Assembly (NCBI RefSeq): GCF_014137995.1
Contig: NZ_JACGWV010000001.1
Span: 682,001-746,000 of the forward strand
DNA from: Promicromonospora sukumoe
GTDB lineage: Bacteria > Actinomycetota > Actinomycetes > Actinomycetales > Cellulomonadaceae
Length of the DNA: 64,000 nucleotides
Direction of reading: 5' to 3'
Shown: positions 33,983 to 42,572 of the stretch, one piece after another
Layout: each line of letters opens with the position of its first letter
Position numbering within the stretch: position 1 is the first letter of the stretch
Made by a program: the position numbers and the translations under genes
Notes under the pieces: model-generated
The model's database searches: none
What the model was told of the DNA's origin: nothing
The model's input: the letters and a program-made list of their open reading frames with translations, nothing else

Positions 33983-36900
33983 TCAGCGCCACGGCACCAG
34001 GTAGGACACCGTCGCCATGTCGGCGTCGCTGGTCATCTCGTCGAGCCGGACGTTGCTCTGGCCCGTGACCACCACGCGGCTCCCCGAGCCCGGTCCCGTC
34101 GTGACGGCCACGCCGTTGGCGACGTCGCCGGACCCGCCGGCGTCGTACAGCGCCGACCAGACCTGCTCGCCCGTGGCGACGGCGTAGGCGACGGTCGCGA
34201 AGTCCTCCTCGGTCTCCGCCTCCTTGCTCTGCCCCGTCACGACCACGTGGTCACCGCTGGGGGAGAACGCCGCGGTGTACGCGACGTCGAGCCCGTGCCC
34301 CGAGCCGTCGTAGCGCGCCGACCACTGCTTCTCGCCGGTCGCGACGTCGTAGACGGCCGTCAGGTAGTCGCTGCCGGTGCCCTCGCCCCACGAGTTGCCC
34401 GTGACGACGACGGACTCGCCGTCCGGGCTGACCACGACCGCGCGGGGCACGTCCGTGTCGCCGGTACCGCCGTCGAGCCGCTCGGTCCACAGCGCCTCGC
34501 CGGTCTCCAGCGAGTAGCCGATGGTGACCCAGTCGGTGGCGTTCTGGGCGCTGTTGTTGTCGCCCGTCACCACGACGGTGCCGTCTGGGGTGATCGCCAC
34601 GGCGCCGCCCGAGCCGCCCTTGTCGTCCGGGCCGTCGTACGTGGCGTCCCAGAGCTGCTCGCCGGTCGTGGCGTCGAACGCCACGGTGCCCCAGTCGACG
34701 AGGCTCTTGCCCTCGCCGCGGCTCTGCCCGGTGACGACGACGGCCGAACCGTCCGGCGACGCGGCGATCGCCCGCGCGGCGTCCGTCCCGGAGACCGGGC
34801 CGTCGTACAGGGTGCGCCACAGCTCCTCGCCCGTGGCGGCGTCGTACGCGATCGTGCCGTAGTCGGCGCTGCCCTCGCCGTCCAGGAGCGACATGCCCGT
34901 GACGTAGACGGCGGAGCCGTCGGGGCTCACGGCCAGGGCCTCGCCGTAGTCGGACAGGCCGGCGGCGTCGTACACCGAGACCCACAGGCGCTCGCCGGTG
35001 GCGGCGTCGTAGGCGATGGTGACGTAGTCGGACTCGTTGCCGTAGCCGCCGCCCGCGGCCAGCACGAACAGCGTGCTGCCGTCCGGGCTGAGGCCGAACC
35101 CGGCCTGGTCACCGCCCACGCCGGTGGGCCCGCCGTACACGTCCGACCACAGGCGCCGGCCCGTGGCGGCGTCGTAGGCGGCGGTCACGGGGGAGTTCTG
35201 GAACCCGCCCCAGCTCGCGGGGGAGGTCTGACCCGCGGTGTAGACGACCTTGCCGTCGGGCGAGACGAGCGTCTCGTTGCCGTTGTCGTCGTTGGCGCCC
35301 AGGCCGTTCTCGCCGCCGTTGTAGCGGGCGGTCCAGGCCTCGGCGCCCATGCGCAGCACGATGGGCGAGCGGACGCTGTGCCCGCCCCGGCCGTCGGACC
35401 AGGTCAGGTGCCCGGCGAGCCGGACGTTCAGCGCGGCCTCGCCCCGCGTGAACGTGACGGTGAACTTCGCCGACTTCCCGGGCGACAGCGTGAGCTTGCG
35501 CGGGCTGACCCGCACGCCGAGCCCGTCCAGGCCCGACACGTCGGCCGTGTACGTGGCCCGCTTCTTGCCCACGTTGGTCACCGTGCGGGTGACGCTCTGG
35601 CCGTCGGCGGCCCGTCCGATCGCGATGGACGGGGTGTTCAGGTCGGACGGCGCCAGGCTGTGGCCGTCCTTCTCCAGGGCGTCGCAGGTGTCCTGCTGCA
35701 CGCCGTCCGTGGCGCCGCACAGGAAGGCGAACCAGTCCTCCACGTTGCTGTCGTAGACGAGGCCGGGGTCGGTGGAGTCGTCCGCGGCCACGTGCCCGCC
35801 GCCCTGCTGGAACAGGGTGGCCGGGGCCTCGGGGTCGGCGTCGAGCACGTCCGAGCCCGTGGTCATGAGGGCCGACTTGACCGCCATCGGCGACCACCGC
35901 GGGTTCTTCTCGACGAGTGCCGCCGCCAGGCCCGCCACGTACGGCGCGGACATGCTGGTGCCGCTCATCAGGTTGAAGTCCAGGCCCTGCTGACCCGGGG
36001 GCGCCACGGCGGCGAGGATGTCCTGGCCGGGTGCGGTGACGTCGGGCTTGAGGATGTCGCCGTTGCCCGCGAGCGACGGGCCCCGCGAGGAGAACGCCGC
36101 CGTGTACGGGGCGGGCGTCGAGGTGTCGACCGAGGCCGCCGCGATGGTGGCCGTGGCGCCCGAGGTCCGCGAGTACGCGATCAGCGCGTCACGGTCCGTC
36201 GCGGCCACGTGCACCGAGGGGACGGCCTGGACGTCGGTGTTGAGCGTGTCGCCCTCGACCGTGTTCACCAGCACCATGCCGACGCCACCGGCCTCGGCGA
36301 CCGCCGCGCCCTTGTTCACGCGGGCGTTCTCGCCGCGGTCGCAGAGCACGATCTTGCCGGCCACCTTCGCCGGGTCGAGCGCGGGCTTGCCGTTGTTGTC
36401 CGCCGTCGTGAAGCACATGCCGGCGTTCGTGACCGTGGCCCCGGCCGCGACGACGTCGCGCCCGTAGACGAACGACGCCGGGCCCACGACCTTCGAGGCG
36501 AGCGACGTGCCGGAGACCTTGGTGCCGTCGCCGAGCGTCGCCGTGGACCGCGCCGAGGTGGAGTGCGTGGCCGCGGCCACCGTGGTGATCCAGGGGCTGG
36601 GATGCGCCACCGTGCCCGACGCCGGGCCGCTGTTGCCCGCCGACGCCGACACGAACACGCCCGCCTGCGCCGCCGCGAGGAACGCGAGCTCCGTCGGGTC
36701 CAGGAAGTCGGTCAGGGTGCCCGAGACCGAGAAGTTGATGACGTCCACGCCGTCCGCGACCGCCTGGTCCACGGCCGCGACGATGTCGGAGGGGTATCCG
36801 CTCGCCGTCGAACCGTCTTCCGCGGACCACAGCGCCTTGTAGGCGGCGATCCGGGCGCGCGGCGCGATGCCGCTCACCGACGAGCTGAACTTGTTCAGCG

Positions 36901-37864
36901 GCCCCGTGACGGCGACGTCCTTGTTGCCGCCCGCGGTCGACGCCGTGTGGGTGCCGTGCCCGTTGTAGTCACGCGCCGACTGGAACTCCCACGGCATCTC
37001 CTCGGCGATGCCGGCGTCGCCGCCCCACCCGTCGTTGAAGTGCGCGGCGGAGACCAGCTTGTTGTTGCACTCGTCGTCCCACGAGTCGTCGCCGACCGTC
37101 GACGCGTCGTCGCAGTCGCCGCCCCAGCCGCGCAGGCGCTGGTAGGCGGGGCGGCCGCGCTTGTCGCGGTCGGAGAAGCTGGCGCTGTCCGGCCAGATGC
37201 CCGAGTCGATGACGCCGATCACGACGTCCTCGCCCGTGGCGGCGTGCTTGGTCAGGCCCGCCGGGCTCTTGAGCTGCGCCCGCGCCCCCGCCTCGTCGGC
37301 GGCGGCCTTCGGCTCGCCCCAGACGGTAATGCCCTCCTCGCCGTCGCCTTCCTTGCCCTCGGCGGACGCCGGGCTCTTCTCGTCGGCGGTGGCCTCGGCC
37401 GTGTCCGCCGTCGTCGTGTGCACCAGGACGTCCTCGGTGACCGCCACGACACCCGGATCGGTACGCAGCTCGGCCGCCTGGGCCGCCGTCAGCGACGTCG
37501 CGAACCCGTCGAACGAGTACACGTACTGGTAGATCGGGTCCTTCGCGCCGACGCTCGACAGGGCGGCGCGGTGCCGGCCCCGCAGGTGCTTCGCGTACTC
37601 GACCACCTCGGGCGCCGTCGGGTCCACCTTGGCGCCGTCCTCCGGCTTGGTGGCGGCCAGGCCGGCCACCCCACCCGTGTAGGTCGCGACCGGCTCCAGC
37701 GCCATCTGCACGATGTAGTTCTTCTTCGCCGTGGCCCCGGGCTGAGCCCCGGCCGCGGAAGTCGTCGTCGTCACCGTCGCCGTGAGCGCGAGCGCGAGCG
37801 TCACCGCAGCCGCACGGCGCACATGCCCGCGAGACAGCCGGCGTTCGTCGGACCGTCGGTCCAT
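33983..37864 (-). CDS. secreted S8 subtilase with PA domain and C-terminal beta-propeller
   Basis: 1,293 residues; GAGGAGGG lies 4 nt before the ATG. Signal peptide ~1-42, inhibitor I9 propeptide ~47-150, catalytic domain with Asp220, His303, oxyanion Asn411 and Ser637 (IDSGIW, GHGTHTAS, SAGNSGP, SGTSMSAP). A PA domain is inserted at ~450-585, and a subtilase fibronectin-like domain follows (~740-845). The last ~430 residues hold about seven repeats of VVVTGQS...IAYDAATGEQLWSALYDG, a PQQ/YncE-like beta-propeller. Up to the Fn-like domain it resembles cucumisin/Vpr-type subtilases; the propeller tail is an unusual addition, perhaps for binding substrate or the wall. Confidence 0.9.
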   Translation of the reverse strand: MDRRSDERRLSRGHVRRAAAVTLALALTATVTTTTSAAGAQPGATAKKNYIVQMALEPVATYTGGVAGLAATKPEDGAKVDPTAPEVVEYAKHLRGRHRAALSSVGAKDPIYQYVYSFDGFATSLTAAQAAELRTDPGVVAVTEDVLVHTTTADTAEATADEKSPASAEGKEGDGEEGITVWGEPKAAADEAGARAQLKSPAGLTKHAATGEDVVIGVIDSGIWPDSASFSDRDKRGRPAYQRLRGWGGDCDDASTVGDDSWDDECNNKLVSAAHFNDGWGGDAGIAEEMPWEFQSARDYNGHGTHTASTAGGNKDVAVTGPLNKFSSSVSGIAPRARIAAYKALWSAEDGSTASGYPSDIVAAVDQAVADGVDVINFSVSGTLTDFLDPTELAFLAAAQAGVFVSASAGNSGPASGTVAHPSPWITTVAAATHSTSARSTATLGDGTKVSGTSLASKVVGPASFVYGRDVVAAGATVTNAGMCFTTADNNGKPALDPAKVAGKIVLCDRGENARVNKGAAVAEAGGVGMVLVNTVEGDTLNTDVQAVPSVHVAATDRDALIAYSRTSGATATIAAASVDTSTPAPYTAAFSSRGPSLAGNGDILKPDVTAPGQDILAAVAPPGQQGLDFNLMSGTSMSAPYVAGLAAALVEKNPRWSPMAVKSALMTTGSDVLDADPEAPATLFQQGGGHVAADDSTDPGLVYDSNVEDWFAFLCGATDGVQQDTCDALEKDGHSLAPSDLNTPSIAIGRAADGQSVTRTVTNVGKKRATYTADVSGLDGLGVRVSPRKLTLSPGKSAKFTVTFTRGEAALNVRLAGHLTWSDGRGGHSVRSPIVLRMGAEAWTARYNGGENGLGANDDNGNETLVSPDGKVVYTAGQTSPASWGGFQNSPVTAAYDAATGRRLWSDVYGGPTGVGGDQAGFGLSPDGSTLFVLAAGGGYGNESDYVTIAYDAATGERLWVSVYDAAGLSDYGEALAVSPDGSAVYVTGMSLLDGEGSADYGTIAYDAATGEELWRTLYDGPVSGTDAARAIAASPDGSAVVVTGQSRGEGKSLVDWGTVAFDATTGEQLWDATYDGPDDKGGSGGAVAITPDGTVVVTGDNNSAQNATDWVTIGYSLETGEALWTERLDGGTGDTDVPRAVVVSPDGESVVVTGNSWGEGTGSDYLTAVYDVATGEKQWSARYDGSGHGLDVAYTAAFSPSGDHVVVTGQSKEAETEEDFATVAYAVATGEQVWSALYDAGGSGDVANGVAVTTGPGSGSRVVVTGQSNVRLDEMTSDADMATVSYLVPWR

Positions 37865-37877
37865 GTGCCCTCCTCTG

Positions 37878-37955
37878 GATCAGCCACGGTGCGTCCGCGG
37901 CTGATCAGTGAACCTAAACGCGTCGATTGCCAGAAACATCAGTGCCATACACTGA
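37878..37955. promoter_or_regulatory. inverted repeats between the divergent subtilase and LuxR genes
   Basis: GATCAGCC (37878-37885) pairs with GGCTGATC (37899-37906), starting 14 nt before the protease ATG. TCAGTG (37939-37944) pairs with CACTGA (37950-37955). Both lie in the shared promoter region and may be regulator sites; the first could also form a leader hairpin. Confidence 0.45.
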
Positions 37956-38011
37956 CTTTTGCCTCACGACGGGCATCCCGGCCCCCGGGTACCACACGGA
38001 GGGAGCGGCCG

Positions 38012-40921
38012 TTGAGCCTCGACCAGACCGCTTCCGCGCCGGCCCGGCCCCGAGTTTCACCCGTCCTGGTGGGCCGCACCGCCGAGCTCGAGGCCCTGGT
38101 CCGCACCGTCCTCAAGACCCCCTCGCTGGTCGTCATCGACGGCGAGGCCGGCGTCGGCAAGAGCCGGCTGGTCCGGGAGCTCGCCGCCGACCCGGCGCTC
38201 GCGGGCACACCCGTGCTGATCGGCCACTGCGAGCACCTCCAGGAGCCGCTGCCGCTCGCGCCCGTGCTCGACGTCCTCTCCCACCACGCCGACCTGGTCC
38301 CGCCCGGCGACTACAACCCGATCGTCGGCGCGCTCGCCCCGCTGGTCCCGGAGCTCGGCGACCGGCTCCCGCCGCCGCCCCCGGAGCTGGCCGACCAGGG
38401 CGCCGCCCGGCACCGCGTGTTCCGCGCGGCGACCGAGCTGCTCGACCGGATGGGCCCCGCCGTCCTGGTCCTGGAGGACGTGCACTGGGCCGAGAGCAGC
38501 ACCTTCGACTTCCTCACCTTCCTCGCCGCGCACCAGCCGCCGGGCCTGTGCATCGTGCTGACCCTGCGCAGCGGCGGCGCGCCGCTCCCGGTCCGCGAGT
38601 CGTTCGCCCGGGCGGCGTCCGGACCGCCGCTCGCGCTCAGCCTGCGCCCGCTCGACCCGGCCGGCGTCGGCGAGCTGGCCGGACGCATCCTCGGGACGCC
38701 GGTCTCCGCCGCGTTCGCCGCCTCGCTCCACGAGCGCACCGGCGGCATCCCGTTCGTGGCCGAGGAGGTGCTCGGCACCCTCCACGAGACCCCGCTGCCC
38801 GACGACGGCGCCCACCACGACGACGTGCTCACCGACCTGGCCGTCCCGACGGCGCTGCGCGACGTCGTGCTCGGGCGGCTGGACGGCGTCGCCGAGGGCA
38901 CCCGCGAGGTGCTGGGCGTCGCCTCCGTGCTGGACCACCCCGTCGACGTCGACCTGATCGCCGAGGTCACCGGCCTGCCGCCCGCCGACGTCGTCGCCGC
39001 CCTGGTCGACGCGATCACCGCAGGCCTGCTGCACGAGCAGGACGGGCAGGTGCGGTTCCGGCACGTCCTGGCCGAGCAGATCGTCTACGACGCGCTGCCC
39101 ACGCCGACCCGCCGGCTGCTGCACCGCACCGTCGCCCGCGCCATCGAGGAGCGGGAGGGGCCACGCCCCGTGGCGCGCCTGGCGCACCACTACCAGCGCG
39201 CGGGCGACGTGACCCGGTTCGTCGGGTACGCCGAGGACGCCGCCGACCTCGCCGTCACGCACGGCGACGACGCGCACGCCGCCCGGCTCCTGGTGCAGGC
39301 CATGGCCACCGACCTGCCCACCGAGCAGCGCCTGCGGCTCGCGGTCAAGCTGGGCCGGGCCGCCGTCGACGGCCTGGCTCACATCGAGGCCGTGCCCTTG
39401 CTCCAACAGCTCCTCGCGACCGAGGCGCTGCCCGGCGACGTGCGCGGCGAGCTCCGCTTCGCGCTGGGCCGGCTCATCCGGCAGCAGGGCCTGGCCGACG
39501 CCGGCTACCGCGAGATCGAGCAGGCCCTGCCCGACCTCGCCGAGAACCCCGCCCTGCTCGCGCGTGCGCTGGCGATCCTCGCCGCGCCGGAGACCGTGGC
39601 CGACCGCCCCATGGCCGTGCACGCCGCCCGCGGCGAGCAGGCGCGCGACGCCGCCCGGCGCAGCGGCGCCACCGACGTCGGCCTCGCGGTGCGCATCGCC
39701 GACGCCAGCCTCCTGATCGAGCAGGGCTCGCCCGACGGCTGGGCCCTCGTGGAGCGGCTGCTCGCCGACGACGCCCTGTCCGCGTACCCCCGCGAGCACG
39801 CCCGCGCCTGCGTGAACTGGGCCCAGGCGGCGCTGCACGTCGGGCACGTGCGGCGTGCCGAGCGGCTGCTGGCCGAGGGCCGCCGCGTCGTGGCCGCCGC
39901 CGAGTACCTCCGGGTCACCGACGTGATCGAGCTGGTCGCGGCCGCCGTCGACTGCTCCGCCGGACGGTGGTCCGACCTGGCCGGACGGGCCCACGAGCTC
40001 GTCGTCCGCCGCCCCGGCTACGACGCCGCCTCCCTGGACGACCACCTGCTGCACGGCATCATGCTCGCGGCCTCGGGCGGCACCCAGGAGGCGGTCGCGC
40101 ACTTCACGGCGCTCGTCGAGGACGCCGCCCGCGTCGGCGCGGTCTGGCCGCTGCTCGCCGGCCGCAGCGCGCTGGCCCGCCTGCTGCTGACGCTTGACGA
40201 CGTCGAGGGCAGCGCACGCCAGGCCGACCTCGCCGTCGCGGCCGCGCGCCAGAAGGGCAACTGGGTGTGGGCGGCCGAGCCGATGCTCTGCCTGGTCGAC
40301 GCCCTCGTCGCCCAGGGCCGGACGGCGGAGGCCCGGGCGCACGTCGAGGAGCTGGCCGCGGGGCTCGGCGTCGTCGACGCGCCCCTGGCGCACGCCGCGC
40401 TGCTCTCGTGCCGCGCGGTCGTGGCGCACGCCGACGGCGACGGGGTGGCCGCCGTCGGCCTGCTCCGGGAGGCGCGCGCCGTCGTCGCCGACGCCGGGCT
40501 GCGCCACGAGGAGTCGCGCGTCGTCGAGCGGCTGGGCGGGTGGTTGGCCGAGGACGGCGATGCAGAGGGCGCGACACTCCTGGTCGAGGCGCTGCGCGGC
40601 TACGGCGGGCGGGCCGCGACCAACGACGTCGCCCGCGTCACCCGCACCCTGCGCCGGCATGGTCTGCCCGTCCCGTACCCGTGGCGCGGCGGACGTCGCT
40701 CCAACGGGCTGGGCCTGTCCGGCCGCGAGCGTGAGGTCGCGCTGCTGGCCGCCCAGGGCCGGACCAACCGGCAGATCGCCGCCGACCTGTTCCTCTCGCC
40801 CCGCACCGTCGAGAGCCACGTCCGCAATGCGCTGCGCAAGCTCGGCTGCAGCTCCCGCGCCGACCTGGCCGTCCACCTGCTCGCCGACGCAGGCGAGGAC
40901 CGCGCGGCCGCAGCGGGCTGA
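38012..40921 (+). CDS. LAL-type (MalT-like) LuxR family regulator
   Basis: 969 residues from TTG 38012, preceded by GGAGGGAG at a spacing of ~7 nt. N-terminal AAA/STAND ATPase: VGRTAELEALVRTVL, Walker A GEAGVGKS (~43-50), Walker B VLVLEDVHWAE. A long helical TPR-like middle follows. C-terminal LuxR helix-turn-helix (~905-960): LSGREREVALLAAQGRTNRQIAADLFLSPRTVESHVRNALRKLGC. Large ATP-dependent activators of this type respond to an unknown inducer. The gene is divergent from the beta-propeller subtilase and may control it. The frame stays open far upstream only because it runs antisense through the protease gene. Confidence 0.9.
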   Translation: MSLDQTASAPARPRVSPVLVGRTAELEALVRTVLKTPSLVVIDGEAGVGKSRLVRELAADPALAGTPVLIGHCEHLQEPLPLAPVLDVLSHHADLVPPGDYNPIVGALAPLVPELGDRLPPPPPELADQGAARHRVFRAATELLDRMGPAVLVLEDVHWAESSTFDFLTFLAAHQPPGLCIVLTLRSGGAPLPVRESFARAASGPPLALSLRPLDPAGVGELAGRILGTPVSAAFAASLHERTGGIPFVAEEVLGTLHETPLPDDGAHHDDVLTDLAVPTALRDVVLGRLDGVAEGTREVLGVASVLDHPVDVDLIAEVTGLPPADVVAALVDAITAGLLHEQDGQVRFRHVLAEQIVYDALPTPTRRLLHRTVARAIEEREGPRPVARLAHHYQRAGDVTRFVGYAEDAADLAVTHGDDAHAARLLVQAMATDLPTEQRLRLAVKLGRAAVDGLAHIEAVPLLQQLLATEALPGDVRGELRFALGRLIRQQGLADAGYREIEQALPDLAENPALLARALAILAAPETVADRPMAVHAARGEQARDAARRSGATDVGLAVRIADASLLIEQGSPDGWALVERLLADDALSAYPREHARACVNWAQAALHVGHVRRAERLLAEGRRVVAAAEYLRVTDVIELVAAAVDCSAGRWSDLAGRAHELVVRRPGYDAASLDDHLLHGIMLAASGGTQEAVAHFTALVEDAARVGAVWPLLAGRSALARLLLTLDDVEGSARQADLAVAAARQKGNWVWAAEPMLCLVDALVAQGRTAEARAHVEELAAGLGVVDAPLAHAALLSCRAVVAHADGDGVAAVGLLREARAVVADAGLRHEESRVVERLGGWLAEDGDAEGATLLVEALRGYGGRAATNDVARVTRTLRRHGLPVPYPWRGGRRSNGLGLSGREREVALLAAQGRTNRQIAADLFLSPRTVESHVRNALRKLGCSSRADLAVHLLADAGEDRAAAAG

Positions 40922-41035
40922 GCGCGGGCACCCGCCGACTATCTCGCTGAGTCGGCGACGTCCGAACGGTGAGTCAGGCGGTGGGTGGATCCGTCTGGCC
41001 GGCCTTGACCCGCCGCGAGGCCGCGCGCGCAGACA

Positions 41036-41082
41036 ATGCACCTGCTGCCAGAACGCGCCGTGTCCTGGCAGCAACTGCATGG
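41036..41082. repeat. TGCTGCCAG-type palindrome, copy 1
   Basis: Arm ATGCACCTGCTGCCAG (41036-41051) pairs with 41065-41080 with two mismatches; loop ~13 nt. First of four copies in this region, a fifth is at 48422. Confidence 0.75.
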
Positions 41083-41136
41083 TTCGTCTCGGGCGCACCG
41101 GGCTGAGGCGGAGCCGCCGTGCTTCCGCCCGCCGAC

Positions 41137-41185
41137 CCATGCAGTTTCTGCCAGGACGGGCCCCGCTCTGGCAGCAGATGCATGG
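41137..41185. repeat. TGCTGCCAG-type palindrome, copy 2
   Basis: 18-nt arms (41137-41154 and 41168-41185) bounded by CCATGCA and TGCATGG. The left arm reads TTTCTGCCAG rather than TTGCTGCCAG. Confidence 0.75.
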
Positions 41186-41276
41186 TCCGCGCGGCAGTCT
41201 CTGCCGCGGCCGGGTGGGCCGGGCCGGGTTGACGTCGAACCGACCGCGGACGGGCCGACGCCCGGCCCTGCGCGCA

Positions 41277-41329
41277 GACCATGCACCTGCTGCCAGAACG
41301 AGCCTTGTCCTGGCAGCAAGTGCATGGTC
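41277..41329. repeat. TGCTGCCAG-type palindrome, copy 3
   Basis: Arms 41277-41296 and 41310-41329, extended outward to GACC/GGTC. Right-arm sequence CTGGCAGCAAGTGCATGG is identical to that of copy 4. Confidence 0.75.
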
Positions 41330-41380
41330 CGTCTCGCGCACACCCGGCTGAGTCGAAGCGCGCCTCGGGGCCCCGGGGCC

Positions 41381-41489
41381 GTGCAGTTGCTGCCAGGGCG
41401 CCGCTGGTCGAGCTTGTCGAGACCTGCACCGGGTCTCGACAAGCTCGACCAGCGGGATAGGGGGTCCTGTTCTGGCAGCAAGTGCATGG
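41381..41489. repeat. TGCTGCCAG-type palindrome, copy 4, interrupted
   Basis: Left arm GTGCAGTTGCTGCCAG (41381-41396) and right arm CTGGCAGCAAGTGCATGG (41472-41489) are separated by 75 nt instead of ~13 nt. The extra sequence is a complete TCGAG-type palindrome (41401-41455). Confidence 0.75.
41401..41455. repeat. TCGAG-type palindromic repeat, copy 2 (nested)
   Basis: 24-nt arms (41401-41424 and 41432-41455), loop 7 nt, arm sequence the same as copy 1 at 33880. It sits in the loop of another palindrome. Confidence 0.85.
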
Positions 41490-41591
41490 ACCGCGCGGCT
41501 GGCTCCGCTTCGGCCGGCTCGGCTGTGGCCGGTTCCGCCGGAGGCCGGTTCTGCCGCTGTGGTTCAGATCACGCGGCGCACCCCTTTTGCC

Positions 41592-41615
41592 GTAAGTCTA
41601 CAGTCGTAGACTTAC
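41592..41615. promoter_or_regulatory. TetR-type operator before the SDR gene
   Basis: Perfect inverted repeat: GTAAGTCTAC (41592-41601), 4-nt spacer, GTAGACTTAC (41606-41615). Length, symmetry and position 62 bp before the SDR start fit a TetR operator. The regulator is probably the TetR gene on the other side of the SDR gene. Confidence 0.7.
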
Positions 41616-41677
41616 AGATGTGGGAGGGCGACGACATCGGCACCACGTCGAGGAGCCCGCCCGATCGGAGGAGAACG

Positions 41678-42478
41678 ATGGATCTGAACCTGAGCGGCAA
41701 GCGGGCGCTGGTCACGGGGTCGAGCGCCGGGCTCGGCGAGGCGACCGCCCGGTTCCTGGCCGCCGAGGGCGCCGCCGTGGTGATCCACGGCCGCGACCGG
41801 GGCCGCGTCGAGTCCGTCGTGGAGGCGGTCCGCGCGGCGGGCGGCGACGCGACGGCGGTGCTCGGCGACCTGTCCACGGACGAGGGAGCTGCGGAGGTCG
41901 CCCGCGCGGCGACGGCCGACGGCCCGGTCGACGTACTGGTCAACAACGCCGGCTTCTACCGGCACCTGTCCTGGACGGACGCGTCGCCCCAGGAGTGGGC
42001 GGACACGTACAACGTGAACGTCGTCTCCGGCGTGCGGATGATCCAGCGCCTGGTCCCGGCGATGCGCGAGCGTGGCTGGGGCCGCGTCATCACGATCGGC
42101 GGCGGCCTCGCGCTGCAGCCGATGAGCACGCACCCGCAGTACAACGCGACCCTCGCGGCGCGGCACAACCTGGCCGTCTCGCTCGCGCGTGACCTGGCCG
42201 GCAGCGGCGTCACGTCGAACGTCGTGTCCCCGGGCGCGATCCTCGTCGACGCTACGCAGGAGCTCGTGACCGGCATCGGGCCGGCGCGCGGGTGGGGGAG
42301 CACCTGGGAGGAGATCCTCCCGAACGCCGTCGAGGCGCTCATCCCCAACGACCGCGGGCGCTTCGGCAAGCCCGACGAGATCGCGGCGGCCGTCGCCTAC
42401 CTGTGCAGCGACCTCGCGGAGTACGTCAGCGGGGCCACGATCCGCGTGGACGGCGGCCTCATCAAGGGCGCCTTCTGA
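41678..42478 (+). CDS. SDR family oxidoreductase with an altered active site
   Basis: 266 residues from ATG 41678, GGAGGAG upstream. The Rossmann motif VTGSSAGLGEATA and the NNAG motif (VLVNNAGFY) are standard. The active-site region is not: the usual Ser before the Tyr is in an IGGGLALQP context, and the YxxxK motif reads Y-N-A-T-L, so the catalytic Lys is replaced by Leu. The C-terminal SGATIRVDGG is typical. It may bind a nucleotide without normal dehydrogenase activity, or use another residue. Flanked by a palindromic operator and a convergent TetR gene. Confidence 0.88.
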   Translation: MDLNLSGKRALVTGSSAGLGEATARFLAAEGAAVVIHGRDRGRVESVVEAVRAAGGDATAVLGDLSTDEGAAEVARAATADGPVDVLVNNAGFYRHLSWTDASPQEWADTYNVNVVSGVRMIQRLVPAMRERGWGRVITIGGGLALQPMSTHPQYNATLAARHNLAVSLARDLAGSGVTSNVVSPGAILVDATQELVTGIGPARGWGSTWEEILPNAVEALIPNDRGRFGKPDEIAAAVAYLCSDLAEYVSGATIRVDGGLIKGAF

Positions 42479-42501
42479 CGCCGGCCCAGGAGTGACACCC
42501 G

Positions 42502-42564
42502 CCCTCCGCTGGTCGAGCTTGTCGAGACCTCACCAGGGTCTCGACAAGCTCGACCCGCGGAGGG
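42502..42564. terminator. TCGAG-type palindromic repeat, copy 3 (bidirectional terminator)
   Basis: 28-nt arms (42502-42529 and 42537-42564) with a single mismatch and a 7-nt loop. It lies between the convergent SDR and TetR genes, 24 bp after one stop and 8 bp before the other. Confidence 0.8.
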
Positions 42565-42572
42565 CTCGCCCC

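Larger units (their letters stand above)
40922..41677. other. 756-bp intergenic region filled with palindromes
   Basis: No gene is supported. It contains four copies of a TGCTGCCAG-type palindrome (41036, 41137, 41277, 41381), one TCGAG-type palindrome placed inside the fourth copy (41401-41455), and a TetR-type operator (41592-41615) just before the SDR gene. Reading frames through it are by-products of the repeats. Confidence 0.7.

Noticed and set aside
34247..38011. Upstream extension of the LuxR frame by more than 1,200 residues
   Set aside because: It runs antisense through the whole beta-propeller subtilase gene. The TTG at 38012 has a ribosome site and begins the recognisable ATPase domain.
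41036..41500. Clustered palindromes as a CRISPR array
   Set aside because: Spacing is uneven (~50-140 bp), the arms vary, and no cas genes are near.
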